From: Natronomonas salina
Lineage (GTDB): Archaea > Halobacteriota > Halobacteria > Halobacteriales > Haloarculaceae
Assembly (NCBI RefSeq): GCF_013391105.1
Contig: NZ_CP058335.1
Location: 2,728,001-2,792,000, forward strand
Reading direction: 5' to 3'
Length of the DNA: 64,000 nucleotides
In this document: one piece after another, positions 8,431-18,464 of the stretch
Numbering within the stretch: the first letter of the stretch is position 1
How the letters are laid out: every line of letters starts with the position of its first letter
Made by a program: the position numbers and the translations under genes
Notes under the pieces: model-generated
The model's database searches: none
What the model was told of the DNA's origin: nothing
Seen by the model: only the letters and a program-made list of their open reading frames with translations

Positions 8431-9453
8431 ATGGACACCGGCAAGGTCTCGCGGGCGTTCTTCGAGGCGCGGATCGCGCCGAAGCTCGGCGCCGAGCGGG
8501 ACGACGTCGCGCTCGGGCCGACGCCCGGCGTCGACTTCGGCGTCGTCTCCGTCGGCGAGCACGCGCTCGTGACCGCGACGGACCCCGTCTCGATCCTCCC
8601 GGACCTCGGCTGGGAGCGGGCCGGCCGCTTCGCCGTCGACGTGGTCCTCTCCGACGTCGCCGTCTCGGGCGTCCCGCCGACGCACCTCACCGTCTCGCTG
8701 GCCCTCCCGCCGGAGCTGTCCGAGGAGTCCTTCGGCCGCGTCTGGGACGCCATCGACGCGGAGTGCCGCGACCTCGGCGTCTCCATCGTCACCGGCCACA
8801 CCGCCAGCTACGCGGAGAGTACCCTCCCGTGGGTCGGCGCGGCGACGGGTATCGCCGTCGGCGACCCCGACGATATCATTCGCCCGGACGGCGCCCGTCC
8901 CGGCGACGACCTGCTGGTGACGAAGGGCCCCGCCGTCGAGGCCGTCGGCCTGCTGACGACGCTCTTCGCCGACCAGATCGACCTGCCGGCGGAGACGCTC
9001 TCGACCGCGCAGGCCCGCGTCGACGAGACCGGCGCCGTCCGGGACGCCCTCACCGCGGCGGCGGCCGGCGACGTCCACGCCATGCACGACGCCACCGAGG
9101 GCGGCCTCCTCGGCGCACTCCACGAGGTGGCGGACAGTGCCGGGGTGCGACTCGCCGTCGAGAGCGACGCGGTGCCGATGCGCCCCGGCGTCCGGGAGAC
9201 CTGCGAGGCGCTGGGGATGGACCCCTGGCGGGCCTCCACGGCCGGCACGCTCGTCGTCGCGGTCGACCCCGCCGACACCGACCGCGTCGTCGCCGCGCTC
9301 GAGGACCGCGGGACGCCGGTCGGCGTCGCCGGCCGGGTGGACTCGGGAAGCGGGGTCGTACTGGACGGCGAGGAGACCGCGCGGCCCGACGGCGACTCCG
9401 GGTGGCCGGTCTACGACCGGCTGCTGGCCGCGTCTGAATCCGACGAGGAGTGA
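8431..9453 (+). CDS. AIR synthase/HypE-like ATP-binding protein
   Basis: 340 residues of the PurM/HypE/ThiL superfamily. The N-terminal half has an ATP and Mg-binding pattern with Asp-rich loops (ATDPVSI) and the C-terminal half has the HDATEGGLLGAL signature. Similarity is closer to stand-alone archaeal AIR-synthase-like proteins than to PurM. The HypE C-terminal Cys used for carbamoylation is not seen at the C terminus, which ends ESDEE, and no hydrogenase maturation genes are nearby. A true HypE role is therefore unlikely and the substrate is unknown. Confidence 0.82.
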   Translation: MDTGKVSRAFFEARIAPKLGAERDDVALGPTPGVDFGVVSVGEHALVTATDPVSILPDLGWERAGRFAVDVVLSDVAVSGVPPTHLTVSLALPPELSEESFGRVWDAIDAECRDLGVSIVTGHTASYAESTLPWVGAATGIAVGDPDDIIRPDGARPGDDLLVTKGPAVEAVGLLTTLFADQIDLPAETLSTAQARVDETGAVRDALTAAAAGDVHAMHDATEGGLLGALHEVADSAGVRLAVESDAVPMRPGVRETCEALGMDPWRASTAGTLVVAVDPADTDRVVAALEDRGTPVGVAGRVDSGSGVVLDGEETARPDGDSGWPVYDRLLAASESDEE

Positions 9454-9481
9454 GCGGTCGGCGGAGGGGCCGCGGTCCGGA

Positions 9482-11029
9482 TTACAGCCCGAGCGGCTCC
9501 AGGTCCAGTTCCGAGACGAGGTCAGCGGCGCGGTCGTAGGACGAGCCGTCGTCGCCGCCTACCTCGGGGCGCTCCCTGCCCGCTGATTCGTAGACGCGGT
9601 CGACGAACGCCTCGCGGGCGCGGCGGTTCTCGAAGAGCCCGTGGAGGTACGTCCCGAGGACGTCACCGGTGACGGCGCCCTCGCCGGGGAACGGCCGCTC
9701 GACGTCGTCGAGGAGCCGCGTCTCGCCCATGTGGATCTCGTACCCGGAGACCGGGCCGTCGCCGCCGGCCAGCGGTCCGTTCCCCCGTAGCTCTCGCTCG
9801 ACGGGCTCGACAGTTTTAGCGGGGGAGAAACGCGTCTCGACGGGGAGGAGGCCGACGCCTGGAACCGTCTCGTCGTCGCCGGTGCCCTCGACGGCGGCGT
9901 TGGTGAGGCGTTCCCCCAGGAGCTGGTAGCCGCCGCAGAGGCCGACGACGGGGCCGTCGAACGTCCGGAGTTCGTCGTAGAGTCCGGCCTCGCACGCGGC
10001 GAGGGCGTCGTCGACGGTGTTCTTCGTGCCGGTCAGGAGGACGGCGTCAGCGTGCCTGCTGGCACGATCTGAGTGACCGCCCGAACCTCCGAGCGAGGCG
10101 TCCAGCGGCACGAACCGGACGCGAACGCCGGGGACCCTGGCCAGCGGCTCGACGTCGGTGACGTTGGAGGCGCGGGGGAGCCGCGGGACGGCGATGGTGA
10201 CCGCGCGGTCCGGTGGGACGGCGTCGTCGTCTCCGAGGACGCCCGTCTCGCCGGGGGCCGGGAGCGCGACGCTGTCCTCCTCCGGCAGGCCGGGGTCGTC
10301 GTACGGGAGCACGCCGAGGACGGGGACGCCGGTCCTGTCTTCGAACTCCCGGAGACCGGGTTCGAGGATGGAACGGTCGCCGCGGAACTTCGTGACGACG
10401 GCGCCGGCCACCCGCTCGCGGACGTCGTCGGGGACCAGTTCGAGCGTCCCGACGAGGGAGGCGAAGACGCCGCCGCGCTCGATGTCGGCGACGAGGAGGA
10501 CGTCGGCATCAGAGAACCGGGCCGTCTCCAGGTTCGCGAGGTCGCGGTGCTGGAGGTTGATCTCCGCGATGGAGCCCGCGCCCTCGGCGACGATCACGTC
10601 GTGGTCGGCCGCGAGTCGCGCGTGGGCCGCCTCTGCGGCCGCGCGGGCGTCCTCCCAGTGGGTCTCGTAGTAGTCACCGGCCGAGAAGTGGCCGACCGCC
10701 TCGCCGTCGAGGACGAGCTGCGACTCGCCGTCGCCGCGCGGCTTCAGGAGGACCGGGTTGTGGTCGGTCGTCGGGGGGACGCCGGCGGCCCGCGCCTGGA
10801 CGTACTGGGAGACGCCGACCTCGCCGAAGCCGTCGCCCGTCGCCGTCGCCACCGCTCGCGCGTTGTTGGACATGTTCTGGGCCTTGAACGGCGCGACGTC
10901 GACGCCGCGGTCGGCGAGCAGGCGGCAGAGGCCGGCCGCGACGGTCGACTTGCCGACGTGGCTGGCGGTGCCGGCGACGAGGAGCGTCCTGGCGGGCGTC
11001 ACGCTCCCGTCTGGGGACGGCACCGGCAT
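9482..11029 (-). CDS. cobQ: cobyric acid synthase
   Basis: 515 residues with the two-domain CobQ/CbiP plan. An N-terminal dethiobiotin-synthetase-like P-loop domain begins [10 protein letters not shown], and the C-terminal glutamine amidotransferase domain has the nucleophile elbow [10 protein letters not shown] and a late catalytic His in YLHGLFEN. It amidates four carboxylates of adenosylcobyrinic acid a,c-diamide, using glutamine and ATP, late in cobamide synthesis. A cobalamin adenosyltransferase lies 11 kb away at 21.3 kb, so two steps of the pathway are in the window but not in one operon. Confidence 0.95.
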   Translation of the reverse strand: MPVPSPDGSVTPARTLLVAGTASHVGKSTVAAGLCRLLADRGVDVAPFKAQNMSNNARAVATATGDGFGEVGVSQYVQARAAGVPPTTDHNPVLLKPRGDGESQLVLDGEAVGHFSAGDYYETHWEDARAAAEAAHARLAADHDVIVAEGAGSIAEINLQHRDLANLETARFSDADVLLVADIERGGVFASLVGTLELVPDDVRERVAGAVVTKFRGDRSILEPGLREFEDRTGVPVLGVLPYDDPGLPEEDSVALPAPGETGVLGDDDAVPPDRAVTIAVPRLPRASNVTDVEPLARVPGVRVRFVPLDASLGGSGGHSDRASRHADAVLLTGTKNTVDDALAACEAGLYDELRTFDGPVVGLCGGYQLLGERLTNAAVEGTGDDETVPGVGLLPVETRFSPAKTVEPVERELRGNGPLAGGDGPVSGYEIHMGETRLLDDVERPFPGEGAVTGDVLGTYLHGLFENRRAREAFVDRVYESAGRERPEVGGDDGSSYDRAADLVSELDLEPLGL

Positions 11030-11093
11030 ACCCCTTACGCGTCGCTGGGGCGGGTGGGCGCCGAGTGGGACCGGAGGGAAGGATGCGGACCAG

Positions 11094-11294
11094 TCAGAAG
11101 GATTCGTCGGGCGTCTCGATGGAGTCGTCCATGCTCTCCTGCTCGCTGCGGCCGGCGATCTGGTCGAACTCCTCGCTGGCCTCGCGACGGTCGTTGCCCT
11201 CCTGCTCGTCGGTGACCTCCTCGTCCCCGGTGACCTCGACGAACAGCTCCTGCAGTTCCTCCGCGTTCTCGGCCTTCGATTGGGTTTCTGACAT
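11094..11294 (-). CDS. small acidic hypothetical protein
   Basis: 66 residues, about one third Asp/Glu, with few hydrophobic residues after the first helix ([15 protein letters not shown]). No motif recognised. The codon pattern and composition match haloarchaeal genes and the frame is clean from ATG to stop. It lies between cobQ (same strand, downstream) and the divergent acs gene. Confidence 0.6.
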   Translation of the reverse strand: MSETQSKAENAEELQELFVEVTGDEEVTDEQEGNDRREASEEFDQIAGRSEQESMDDSIETPDESF

Positions 11295-11414
11295 CGCTGA
11301 TTAAGCAGACGCCCGTTACCCCATTGAGGACTGGGCCTATCTCTGTAGGTATCCCGTCGCGCCGACGAGGTCAGGACCGCCGTCCCGGGTCGGGGACGGG
11401 GCCCCGAAGGTGAA

Positions 11415-11422
11415 CGTTTATC
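11415..11422 (+). promoter_or_regulatory. TATA-like box of first acs
   Basis: CGTTTATC centred about 29 bp upstream of ATG 11448; fits a leaderless transcript. Confidence 0.55.
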
Positions 11423-11447
11423 CCCGTGTCACCCCCACACACGGTCG

Positions 11448-13436
11448 ATGGAAGACGGGGCAGACGTGGAACTGGAGGCGTGGATCGAGAGCCGCGAGCG
11501 CTTCGACCCGCCCGAGTCGTTCGTCGAACAGGCCAACGTCTCGGACCCCGACGTCTACGAGACGTTCGCCAAGGAGTGGCCGGCCTGCTGGGAGCGGGCG
11601 GCCGAACTGCTCGACTGGGAGCGTCGGTGGGACGACGTCCTCGAGTCGGACGACGCGCCGCGGTACCGCTGGTTCGCCGGCGGCGAACTGAACGCCTCGT
11701 ACAACTGCGTCGACCGGCACGTCGAGATGGGGCGGAAGAACCACGCCGCCATCCGGTGGGTCGGCAAGCGCGGCGAGACGGAGACGTACACCTACGGCAA
11801 CCTGCAGCGGGAGACCGAGTCGTTCGCGGCCGCCCTCCGGGGACTGGGCGTCGGCGAGGACGACGTCGTCACCCTCTACCTGCCGATGATCCCGGAGCTG
11901 CCGATCGCGATGCTGGCGTGCGCCCGCATCGGGGCACCGCACTCCGTGGTGTTCGCCGGCTTCTCGGCCGACGCCCTCGCCACGCGGATGGCCAACGCCG
12001 GCTCCGAGTACCTGGTGACCTGCGACGGCTACTACCGCCGCGGGGACGCGCTGAACCACAAGGGGAAGGCCGACCGCGCGGTCCGCCGCATCGACCACGA
12101 GGTCGAGACGGTGGTCGTCGACCGACTCGGCGGCGGCCTCCCGCACTCGCTGGCCGACGACCAGCACGACTACGACGACCTCGTCGCCGACCACCGCAAC
12201 GAGACGGTCGAGCCGGTCGCCCGCGAGAGCGAGGACGACCTCTTCGTGATGTACACCTCCGGCACCACCGGCGAGCCGAAGGCGGTCCGGCACACGACGG
12301 GCGGCTACCTCTCGCACGTCGCCTGGACCTCCCACGCCGTCCTCGACGTGAAGCCCTCGGACACCTACTGGTGTTCGGCGGACATCGGCTGGATCACGGG
12401 CCACTCCTACATCGTCTACGGGCCGCTGGCCCTGGGCGCGACGACGGTCATCTACGAGGGGACGCCGGACTACCCCGAGAAGGACCGCATCTGGGAGCTC
12501 GTCGAGCGCTACAGCGTCGACGTCTTCTACACCGCGCCGACGGCCATCCGGGCGTTCATGAAGTGGGGCGCCGACCACCCGGCGAACCACGACCTCTCGA
12601 GCCTCCGGCTGCTCGGCACCGTCGGCGAGCCCATCAACCCGCGCGCCTGGAAGTGGTACTACGAGCACATCGGCGACGAGTCCTGCCCCATCGTCGACAC
12701 GTGGTGGCAGGCCGAGACCGGCGGGATGATGATCACCACGCTGCCCGGCGTCTCGACGATGAAGCCCGGCTCCGCCGGGCCGCCGCTGCCCGGCATCGAC
12801 GCGAAGGTCGTCGACGCCGAGGGCGAGGAGGTCGACCGGGGGGAGGCGGGTTACCTCGTGGTCGAGAAGCCGTGGCCCGGGATGCTGCGCGGGCTGGCCG
12901 GCGACGACGACCGGTTCCGCGAGGAGTACTGGTCGACGTACTCCGACCCCGACGCCGACGAGTGGGTGTACTTCCCGGGCGACGGCGCGAAGGTCGACGA
13001 GGACGGCTACGTCACGCTCCTGGGCCGCGTCGACGACGTCATCAGCGTCGGCGACCACCGCATCGGGACGATGGAGGTCGAGTCCACCATCGTCGGCGTC
13101 GAGGGCGTCGCCGAGGCGGCGGTCGTCGGCACCGGCGGGACGCTCATCGCCTTCGTCAGCACCGAGATGGACCACACGGGCGACGCGACCCTCCGGACGG
13201 CCGTCGTCGAGGCCATCGAGGACGCCATCGGCGAGGTCGCCGTCCCCGACCACGTCGTCTTCACCCCCGAGTTGCCGAAGACCCGCTCGGGGAAGATCAT
13301 GCGACGGCTCCTGGAGGGCATCGCGACCGGCGAGACCTTGGGCGACATCAGCGCCCTCCGGAACCCCGAGATCCTCGGCGAACTCCGGGCGCGACTCGCC
13401 GGCGAGACCCAGTCGTACCTCGAGCGCGAGGACTGA
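11448..13436 (+). CDS. acs: acetyl-CoA synthetase, first copy (divergent)
   Basis: 662 residues; activates acetate to acetyl-CoA via acetyl-AMP. It shows the AMP-binding loop YTSGTTGEPKAV, the acetate-pocket Trp in DTWWQAETGG, and the C-terminal PKTRSGKIMRR with the Lys needed for adenylation. It is clearly paralogous to the copy at 16.4 kb but diverges where Acs proteins are usually invariant: ISVGDHRIG instead of NVSGHRLG, WWQAE instead of WWQTE, and a shortened C-terminal hinge segment (GTGGTLIAFVST). Substrate range or regulation may differ from the second copy. Confidence 0.93.
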   Translation: MEDGADVELEAWIESRERFDPPESFVEQANVSDPDVYETFAKEWPACWERAAELLDWERRWDDVLESDDAPRYRWFAGGELNASYNCVDRHVEMGRKNHAAIRWVGKRGETETYTYGNLQRETESFAAALRGLGVGEDDVVTLYLPMIPELPIAMLACARIGAPHSVVFAGFSADALATRMANAGSEYLVTCDGYYRRGDALNHKGKADRAVRRIDHEVETVVVDRLGGGLPHSLADDQHDYDDLVADHRNETVEPVARESEDDLFVMYTSGTTGEPKAVRHTTGGYLSHVAWTSHAVLDVKPSDTYWCSADIGWITGHSYIVYGPLALGATTVIYEGTPDYPEKDRIWELVERYSVDVFYTAPTAIRAFMKWGADHPANHDLSSLRLLGTVGEPINPRAWKWYYEHIGDESCPIVDTWWQAETGGMMITTLPGVSTMKPGSAGPPLPGIDAKVVDAEGEEVDRGEAGYLVVEKPWPGMLRGLAGDDDRFREEYWSTYSDPDADEWVYFPGDGAKVDEDGYVTLLGRVDDVISVGDHRIGTMEVESTIVGVEGVAEAAVVGTGGTLIAFVSTEMDHTGDATLRTAVVEAIEDAIGEVAVPDHVVFTPELPKTRSGKIMRRLLEGIATGETLGDISALRNPEILGELRARLAGETQSYLERED

Positions 13437-13437
13437 A

Positions 13438-13461
13438 TTCGGATACTTCGGAGAATCCGAA
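13438..13461 (+). terminator. possible hairpin terminator after first acs
   Basis: Inverted repeat TTCGGAT (13438-13444) and ATCCGAA (13455-13461) with a 10-nt loop begins just after the acs stop codon. There is no T-run. Confidence 0.35.
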
Positions 13462-13570
13462 ACAGAACGGGATGTCCTCGCCGCCTTCGCCCCCGAAGGT
13501 GATTCCATCGTTTTACTCGCTCACACCGACATCTCCGGTCGTTCGGGGACGCGGCTCACCACCCCGAAGG

Positions 13571-13578
13571 GTTAAGGT
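13571..13578 (+). promoter_or_regulatory. TATA-like box of Bat-like regulator
   Basis: GTTAAGGT centred about 28 bp before ATG 13603. Confidence 0.4.
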
Positions 13579-13602
13579 TTCGTACTCTCTCGATAAAGCG
13601 AA

Positions 13603-16119
13603 ATGGACGTCCTGGAACGTCGCGAGTACGAGCGGCTCCGCGAGGCCGCGTCGACGCCCCGCGAGCGGCTCGTCGTCCGGCTGGTCGGCGAGGCGGGGGT
13701 GCGGCCCGCCGAGCAGGTGCGGATCCGCCCCGGGGACGTCGACCGCCGGCGGTACGCCGGCGAGACCCACCACTTCCTGTCGGTCAGGGACGGCGACGAC
13801 GAGCCCTGCCGGCGGACGTACCTGCCGGCGGATCTGGCGGGCGCCGTCGACGAGTACGCGGCGACGACGGGGACCGACCCCGACGCCCGGCTGGTCGACG
13901 TGACGCCGCGTCGGGTCCAGATGCTCGTCTCCGAGGTGGCCGCCCGGGCCGCCGACGCCACCGGCGAGGAGCGCTTCGAGGGGCTCTCCAGCGACGACCT
14001 CCGGCGGTACTTCGCCCGGCGGCTGCTCGTCGAGGAGGACGTCGACCCCCGGGTGGTCGGCGCGGTCGGCGGCTGGGACCGCCTGGCGGCGCTCGACCCC
14101 TACCTCGAACCCGTCGACGAGGGGGACGTGGCGGCCGCGTTCGCGGATTCGGCAGGGCTGTCGTCGTCCGGCGGCGCCGCCCTCGACGGGGCGACCGCCA
14201 CGGCGTCGGTCGAACTCGACGCCGACGGGCAGGTCGTCGACTGCGGGGGCGCCGTCGCCGACCTGCTGGGCCGCGACCCCGGGGCGCTCGTCGAGACGCC
14301 GTTCGGCCGGCTGTTCACCGACGACGCACGCGAGCGCGCGCGGCCGAAGGACCTCCTCGCGACCGCCGGCCGCGAGGACCTCGCGGTCGAGGACTGCTGG
14401 TTCCGGCGGGCCGACGGCGACCGGGTCCGGCTGACGGCGCTGGTGTGTGCGCTGCGCGACGGGGAGCGCCTCGACGGCTTCGCCGCCGTCCTCCGGCGGG
14501 CCGACGCCGACGGCGACCGCGGCGCCGGCGCCTACCAGCGGGCCGTCGAGGCGGCCGGCCAGCCGATGTGCCTGGCGGCCGTCTCCGGCGAGATCGAGTA
14601 CGTCAACGCCGCCTTCGAGGAGCTGCTGGGATACACGCAGGGGGAGGCCGTCGGCCGGACGGCGGAGGACCTGCTCAGCTCCGGGGAGGATACCGACGCC
14701 TTCTACGCCGAACTGCGCGAGACCGTCCTGGAGGGCGACACCTGGACCGGCCAGCTGACCGCCCGCCGGAAGAGCGGCGAACGGGTCCACGTCCGCCAGA
14801 CGGTCGCGCCGGTCCACGACGACGCCGGCGACGTCGCGTTCGTCGTCGTGGTCGGCACCGACGTCACCGAGCGGGTCCGCCGCGAGCGGTCGCTGGCGCG
14901 GCGCTGTGAGACCCTGGAGGGCCTGGAGGCGCTCGTCGCCGACATCAACGCCGCCGGCCGGGAGCTCATCGAGGCCTCGACGCGCGAGGAGATCGAGGCG
15001 GCCGTCTGCGAGGCGCTGGCCGACAGCGAGGCCTACCTCGGCGCCTGGATCGGCGAGACCGACCCCGGCGACCCCCGCGTCCGCCCGCGGGAGTGGGCGG
15101 GCCTGCCCGTCGAGGACGAGGCGGCCGTCGACGTCGAGTCGCCGGCCCTGGAGACGGCCCTGGACGTCGGCGAGCCGCGGGTGACCGGCGGCGAGTTCGC
15201 CCCCGACGTCGTCGGGCCGTTCGAACCGGGCGCCGTCGCCGGCGCCCGGGCGGCCGGCGCGGTCCCGCTGGCCTACGGGGAGACGACCTACGGCGTCCTC
15301 GTGGCGTTCACCGACCGGGGGACGGCCTTCGGCGACCGCGAGCGGACGCTGCTCGGCGACCTCGGCGCCCGCATCGGCCACGCCGTCACCGCCATCGAGC
15401 GCCGCAACCTCCTTTTGGCCGACACCGTCGTCGAACTGGAGTTCGAGTGCACCGACGGCGACGCCTTCCTCGTCGCGGCGACCCGCGAACTGGGCTGCTC
15501 GTGCACACTGGAGGCCGTCGTCCCGGTCTCCGAGACGTCGCTGCTGTTCTACGTGACCCTGTCGGACGCCCAGCCGGACGCCTTCCTCGACAGCGCGACG
15601 GCCGCCGAGGGGGTCGCCGACGCCCGCTACATCCGCGAGTACGGCGACCGCTCGCTGCTGGAGTTCACCGTCGAGGGGAGTTCGCCGGCGCTGACGCTGA
15701 CCGAACTCGGCGCGACCATCCGGGCCGCGGTCGTCGAGTCCGGGACGCAGACGCTCCGGGCGGAGATCGCCCGGGACGCCGACGTCCGGGGCGTCGTCGA
15801 GGGGCTCCAGTCGACGTTCTCGGACACGTCGCTGCGGGCGAAACAGGCGGTCGACCAGCCCGTCGAGACGGTCGCGGAGTTCCAGGACTCCCTGGCCGAG
15901 AAGCTCACCGACAAGCAGCGGGCGGCCCTGCGGGCGGCGTACTTCGCCGGCTACTTCGACTGGCCCCGTGGGTCGACCGCCGAGGAGGTCGCCGACTCGA
16001 TGGGCGTCTCCTCGCCGACGTTGCACAACCACCTCCGGAAGGCCGAGCGGAAGCTCCTGGCGTCCTTCTTCGACCACACCCGCGACCACATCGGCGCGGA
16101 CGTCCCCCGACTGGAGTGA
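13603..16119 (+). CDS. Bat-like regulator: recombinase-fold, PAS, GAF and HTH_10
   Basis: 838 residues. An N-terminal tyrosine-recombinase-like domain (1-170) retains Arg34, Arg134, Trp158 and Tyr167 at the positions of the catalytic Arg, Arg, His/Trp and Tyr, but Asp131 stands where His is expected. Two PAS domains (about 200-300 and 310-430), a GAF domain (about 440-615) and a bacterio-opsin-activator region (about 625-780) follow, with an HTH_10 DNA-binding domain at 785-838. This is the architecture of haloarchaeal Bat-type sensors of light, redox or small ligands. It sits between two acs genes and upstream of an organic-acid symporter, so acetate metabolism is its likeliest regulon (inference). 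Confidence 0.88.
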   Translation: MDVLERREYERLREAASTPRERLVVRLVGEAGVRPAEQVRIRPGDVDRRRYAGETHHFLSVRDGDDEPCRRTYLPADLAGAVDEYAATTGTDPDARLVDVTPRRVQMLVSEVAARAADATGEERFEGLSSDDLRRYFARRLLVEEDVDPRVVGAVGGWDRLAALDPYLEPVDEGDVAAAFADSAGLSSSGGAALDGATATASVELDADGQVVDCGGAVADLLGRDPGALVETPFGRLFTDDARERARPKDLLATAGREDLAVEDCWFRRADGDRVRLTALVCALRDGERLDGFAAVLRRADADGDRGAGAYQRAVEAAGQPMCLAAVSGEIEYVNAAFEELLGYTQGEAVGRTAEDLLSSGEDTDAFYAELRETVLEGDTWTGQLTARRKSGERVHVRQTVAPVHDDAGDVAFVVVVGTDVTERVRRERSLARRCETLEGLEALVADINAAGRELIEASTREEIEAAVCEALADSEAYLGAWIGETDPGDPRVRPREWAGLPVEDEAAVDVESPALETALDVGEPRVTGGEFAPDVVGPFEPGAVAGARAAGAVPLAYGETTYGVLVAFTDRGTAFGDRERTLLGDLGARIGHAVTAIERRNLLLADTVVELEFECTDGDAFLVAATRELGCSCTLEAVVPVSETSLLFYVTLSDAQPDAFLDSATAAEGVADARYIREYGDRSLLEFTVEGSSPALTLTELGATIRAAVVESGTQTLRAEIARDADVRGVVEGLQSTFSDTSLRAKQAVDQPVETVAEFQDSLAEKLTDKQRAALRAAYFAGYFDWPRGSTAEEVADSMGVSSPTLHNHLRKAERKLLASFFDHTRDHIGADVPRLE

Positions 16120-16342
16120 GGCCGGGGTCCGGATGGAACTCAGCAGCCGAGGGACTAGATACTTTGAACCGGCCCGGTTAGTGTCGGATGCTTGTCCACA
16201 CTGGTTGAGACGATGGCGCCGAACGTCGTCGATGATAGATGATTCGGGTCTCTGATCCCTCGGTTTTCGCGGTGTCTGGCCGGCGGATTCGGGGTCGGGC
16301 CGGTCCGCGACGTGCGTTCGTTTGGCATGCTTAGATTCCCCG

Positions 16343-16350
16343 CTTATTAG
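16343..16350 (+). promoter_or_regulatory. TATA-like box of second acs
   Basis: CTTATTAG centred about 29 bp before ATG 16376. This supports that ATG over the out-of-frame ATG five bases earlier. Confidence 0.5.
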
Positions 16351-16375
16351 TACCCCATCCGCTTGAACGGATGGA

Positions 16376-18349
16376 ATGTCCGATCCAGAGGAGACGCAAC
16401 TGGAGGCACGGCTCGCCGAACAGGAGGCCTTCGAGCCGCCGGAGTCGTTCGTCGAGCAGGCCAACGTCTCGGACGACTCGATCTACGAGGAGTTCGAGGA
16501 GAACTGGCCGGAGTGCTGGGAGCGCGCCGCCGACCTGCTCGAGTGGGAGTCCGACTACGACGAGGTGCTCGTCGACGACGACGAGCCGTTCTACGAGTGG
16601 TTCACCGGCGGCGAACTGAACGCCTCGGCGAACTGCCTGGACCGCCACCTCGCCGACCGCGGCGACGAGCTCGCCATCCAGTGGGAGGGCGAACTGGGCG
16701 AGACGCGGGAGTACACCTACGAGGAGCTCCACCGCGAGGTCAACGAGTTCGCGGCAGCGCTCCGCGACCTCGGCGTCGAGGAGGACGACGTCGTCACGAT
16801 GTACATGCCGATGATCCCGGAGCTGCCGATCGCGATGCTGGCGTGCGCCCGCATCGGCGCGCCGCACTCGGTGGTCTTCGCCGGCTTCTCGGCCGACGCC
16901 CTCGCCACGCGGATGAACTCCGCTGACTCGGAGTACCTCGTGACCTGCGACGGCTACTACCGCCGCGGCGACGCGCTCGACCACATCTCGAAGGCCAACG
17001 AGGGCCTCGAGGGCGTCGAGCACGGGACGACGACGGTCGTCGTCGACCGCCTCGGCGACGACCTCGACCACGACGTCGGCGACGACCAGGTCGACTACGA
17101 CGACCTCGTCGCCGACCACGAGGGCGCCGAGGTCGAGCCGGTCACCCGCGACGCCGAGGACATGCTGTTCCTCATGTACACGTCCGGGACGACCGGCAAG
17201 CCGAAGGGCGTCAAGCACACGACGGGCGGCTACCTGTCGTACGTCGCCTGGACCAGCCACGCCGTCCTGGACGTCAAGGCCGACGACACCTACTGGTGTG
17301 CCGCCGACATCGGCTGGATCACGGGCCACTCCTACATCGTTTACGGGCCGCTCGCGCTCGGGACGACGAGCGTGATGTACGAGGGGACGCCGGACTACCC
17401 CGACAAGGACCGGATGTGGGACATCGTCGACAGCTACGACGTCAACCAGCTGTACACGGCGCCGACGGCCATCCGGGCGTTCATGAAGTGGGGCAGCCAG
17501 TACCCCGAGCAGCACGACCTCTCGAGCCTCCGGCTGCTCGGGACGGTCGGGGAGCCGATCAACCCCAAGGCCTGGAAGTGGTACTACAAGCACATCGGCG
17601 GCGAGGAGTGCCCGGTGGTCGACACCTGGTGGCAGACGGAGACCGGCGGGATGATGATCACCACCCTGCCGGGCGTCGGCACGATGAAGCCAGGGTCGGC
17701 GGGGCCGCCGCTGCCCGGCATCGACGCCCGCGTGGTCGACGAACAGGGCGAGGAGGTCTCGCCCGGCGAGGCCGGCTACGTGACGGTCAACCGCCCATGG
17801 CCGGGGATGCTCCGGACGCTGTACCAGAACGACGAGCGGTTCATCTCCGAGTACTGGGAGGAGTACTCCGACGCCGACGCCGACGAGTGGGTGTACTTCC
17901 CGGAGGACGGCGCGAAGATCGACGAGGACGACTACATCACCATCCTCGGGCGGGTCGACGACGTCATCAACGTCTCGGGGCACCGCCTCGGGACGATGGA
18001 GGTCGAGTCGGCCGTCGTCGGCGTCGAGGGCGTCGCCGAGGCCGCCGCGGTCGGCGGCGACCACGAGATGAAGGGCGAGGCGGTCTACGTCTACGTCATC
18101 ACCGAGGACGGCTACGAGGAGGGCGAGGAGATGGAGCAGCGGATCATCGAGGGCGTCGAGGACGCCATCGGTCCCATCGCCCGGCCCGAGGAGGTCATCT
18201 TCACGCCGGAGCTGCCGAAGACCCGGTCCGGGAAGATCATGCGGCGACTGCTCGAGGACATCGCCAACGGCGACGAGCTGGGCAACACCAGTACCCTCCG
18301 GAACCCGGAGGTCGTCGACGACATCGAGTCCAAGGTACGGGGTGACTGA
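16376..18349 (+). CDS. acs: acetyl-CoA synthetase, second copy (canonical)
   Basis: 657 residues with canonical Acs motifs: YTSGTTGKPKGV, DTWWQTETGG with the acetate-pocket Trp, NVSGHRLGTMEVES in the hinge and PKTRSGKIMRR with the catalytic, acetylatable Lys near the C terminus. It converts acetate, ATP and CoA to acetyl-CoA in the cytoplasm. It is followed by a DUF4212-SSS symporter and a stress protein on the same strand, which suggests an acetate uptake and activation unit. The gap to the symporter genes is about 115 bp, so a separate promoter is possible. Confidence 0.96.
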   Translation: MSDPEETQLEARLAEQEAFEPPESFVEQANVSDDSIYEEFEENWPECWERAADLLEWESDYDEVLVDDDEPFYEWFTGGELNASANCLDRHLADRGDELAIQWEGELGETREYTYEELHREVNEFAAALRDLGVEEDDVVTMYMPMIPELPIAMLACARIGAPHSVVFAGFSADALATRMNSADSEYLVTCDGYYRRGDALDHISKANEGLEGVEHGTTTVVVDRLGDDLDHDVGDDQVDYDDLVADHEGAEVEPVTRDAEDMLFLMYTSGTTGKPKGVKHTTGGYLSYVAWTSHAVLDVKADDTYWCAADIGWITGHSYIVYGPLALGTTSVMYEGTPDYPDKDRMWDIVDSYDVNQLYTAPTAIRAFMKWGSQYPEQHDLSSLRLLGTVGEPINPKAWKWYYKHIGGEECPVVDTWWQTETGGMMITTLPGVGTMKPGSAGPPLPGIDARVVDEQGEEVSPGEAGYVTVNRPWPGMLRTLYQNDERFISEYWEEYSDADADEWVYFPEDGAKIDEDDYITILGRVDDVINVSGHRLGTMEVESAVVGVEGVAEAAAVGGDHEMKGEAVYVYVITEDGYEEGEEMEQRIIEGVEDAIGPIARPEEVIFTPELPKTRSGKIMRRLLEDIANGDELGNTSTLRNPEVVDDIESKVRGD

Positions 18350-18464
18350 CAGGAATGCGATAGCTCGACGATTTCGGCCGTGCGAACGGTCGAATAGTTT
18401 TTGTCAGTTGCAGAGGTACGACGACCGACGTTCGAACCGTGAGGAAGGATACCAAACACGGACC

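Noticed and set aside
8431-9453. HypE hydrogenase maturation protein
   Set aside because: No C-terminal Cys and no hydrogenase or hyp genes in the window; only the superfamily is safe.
13513-16464. 983-codon antisense frame opposite the Bat-like gene
   Set aside because: No start signal and a low-complexity Arg/Gly/Val-rich product; it mirrors the codon bias of the true gene.
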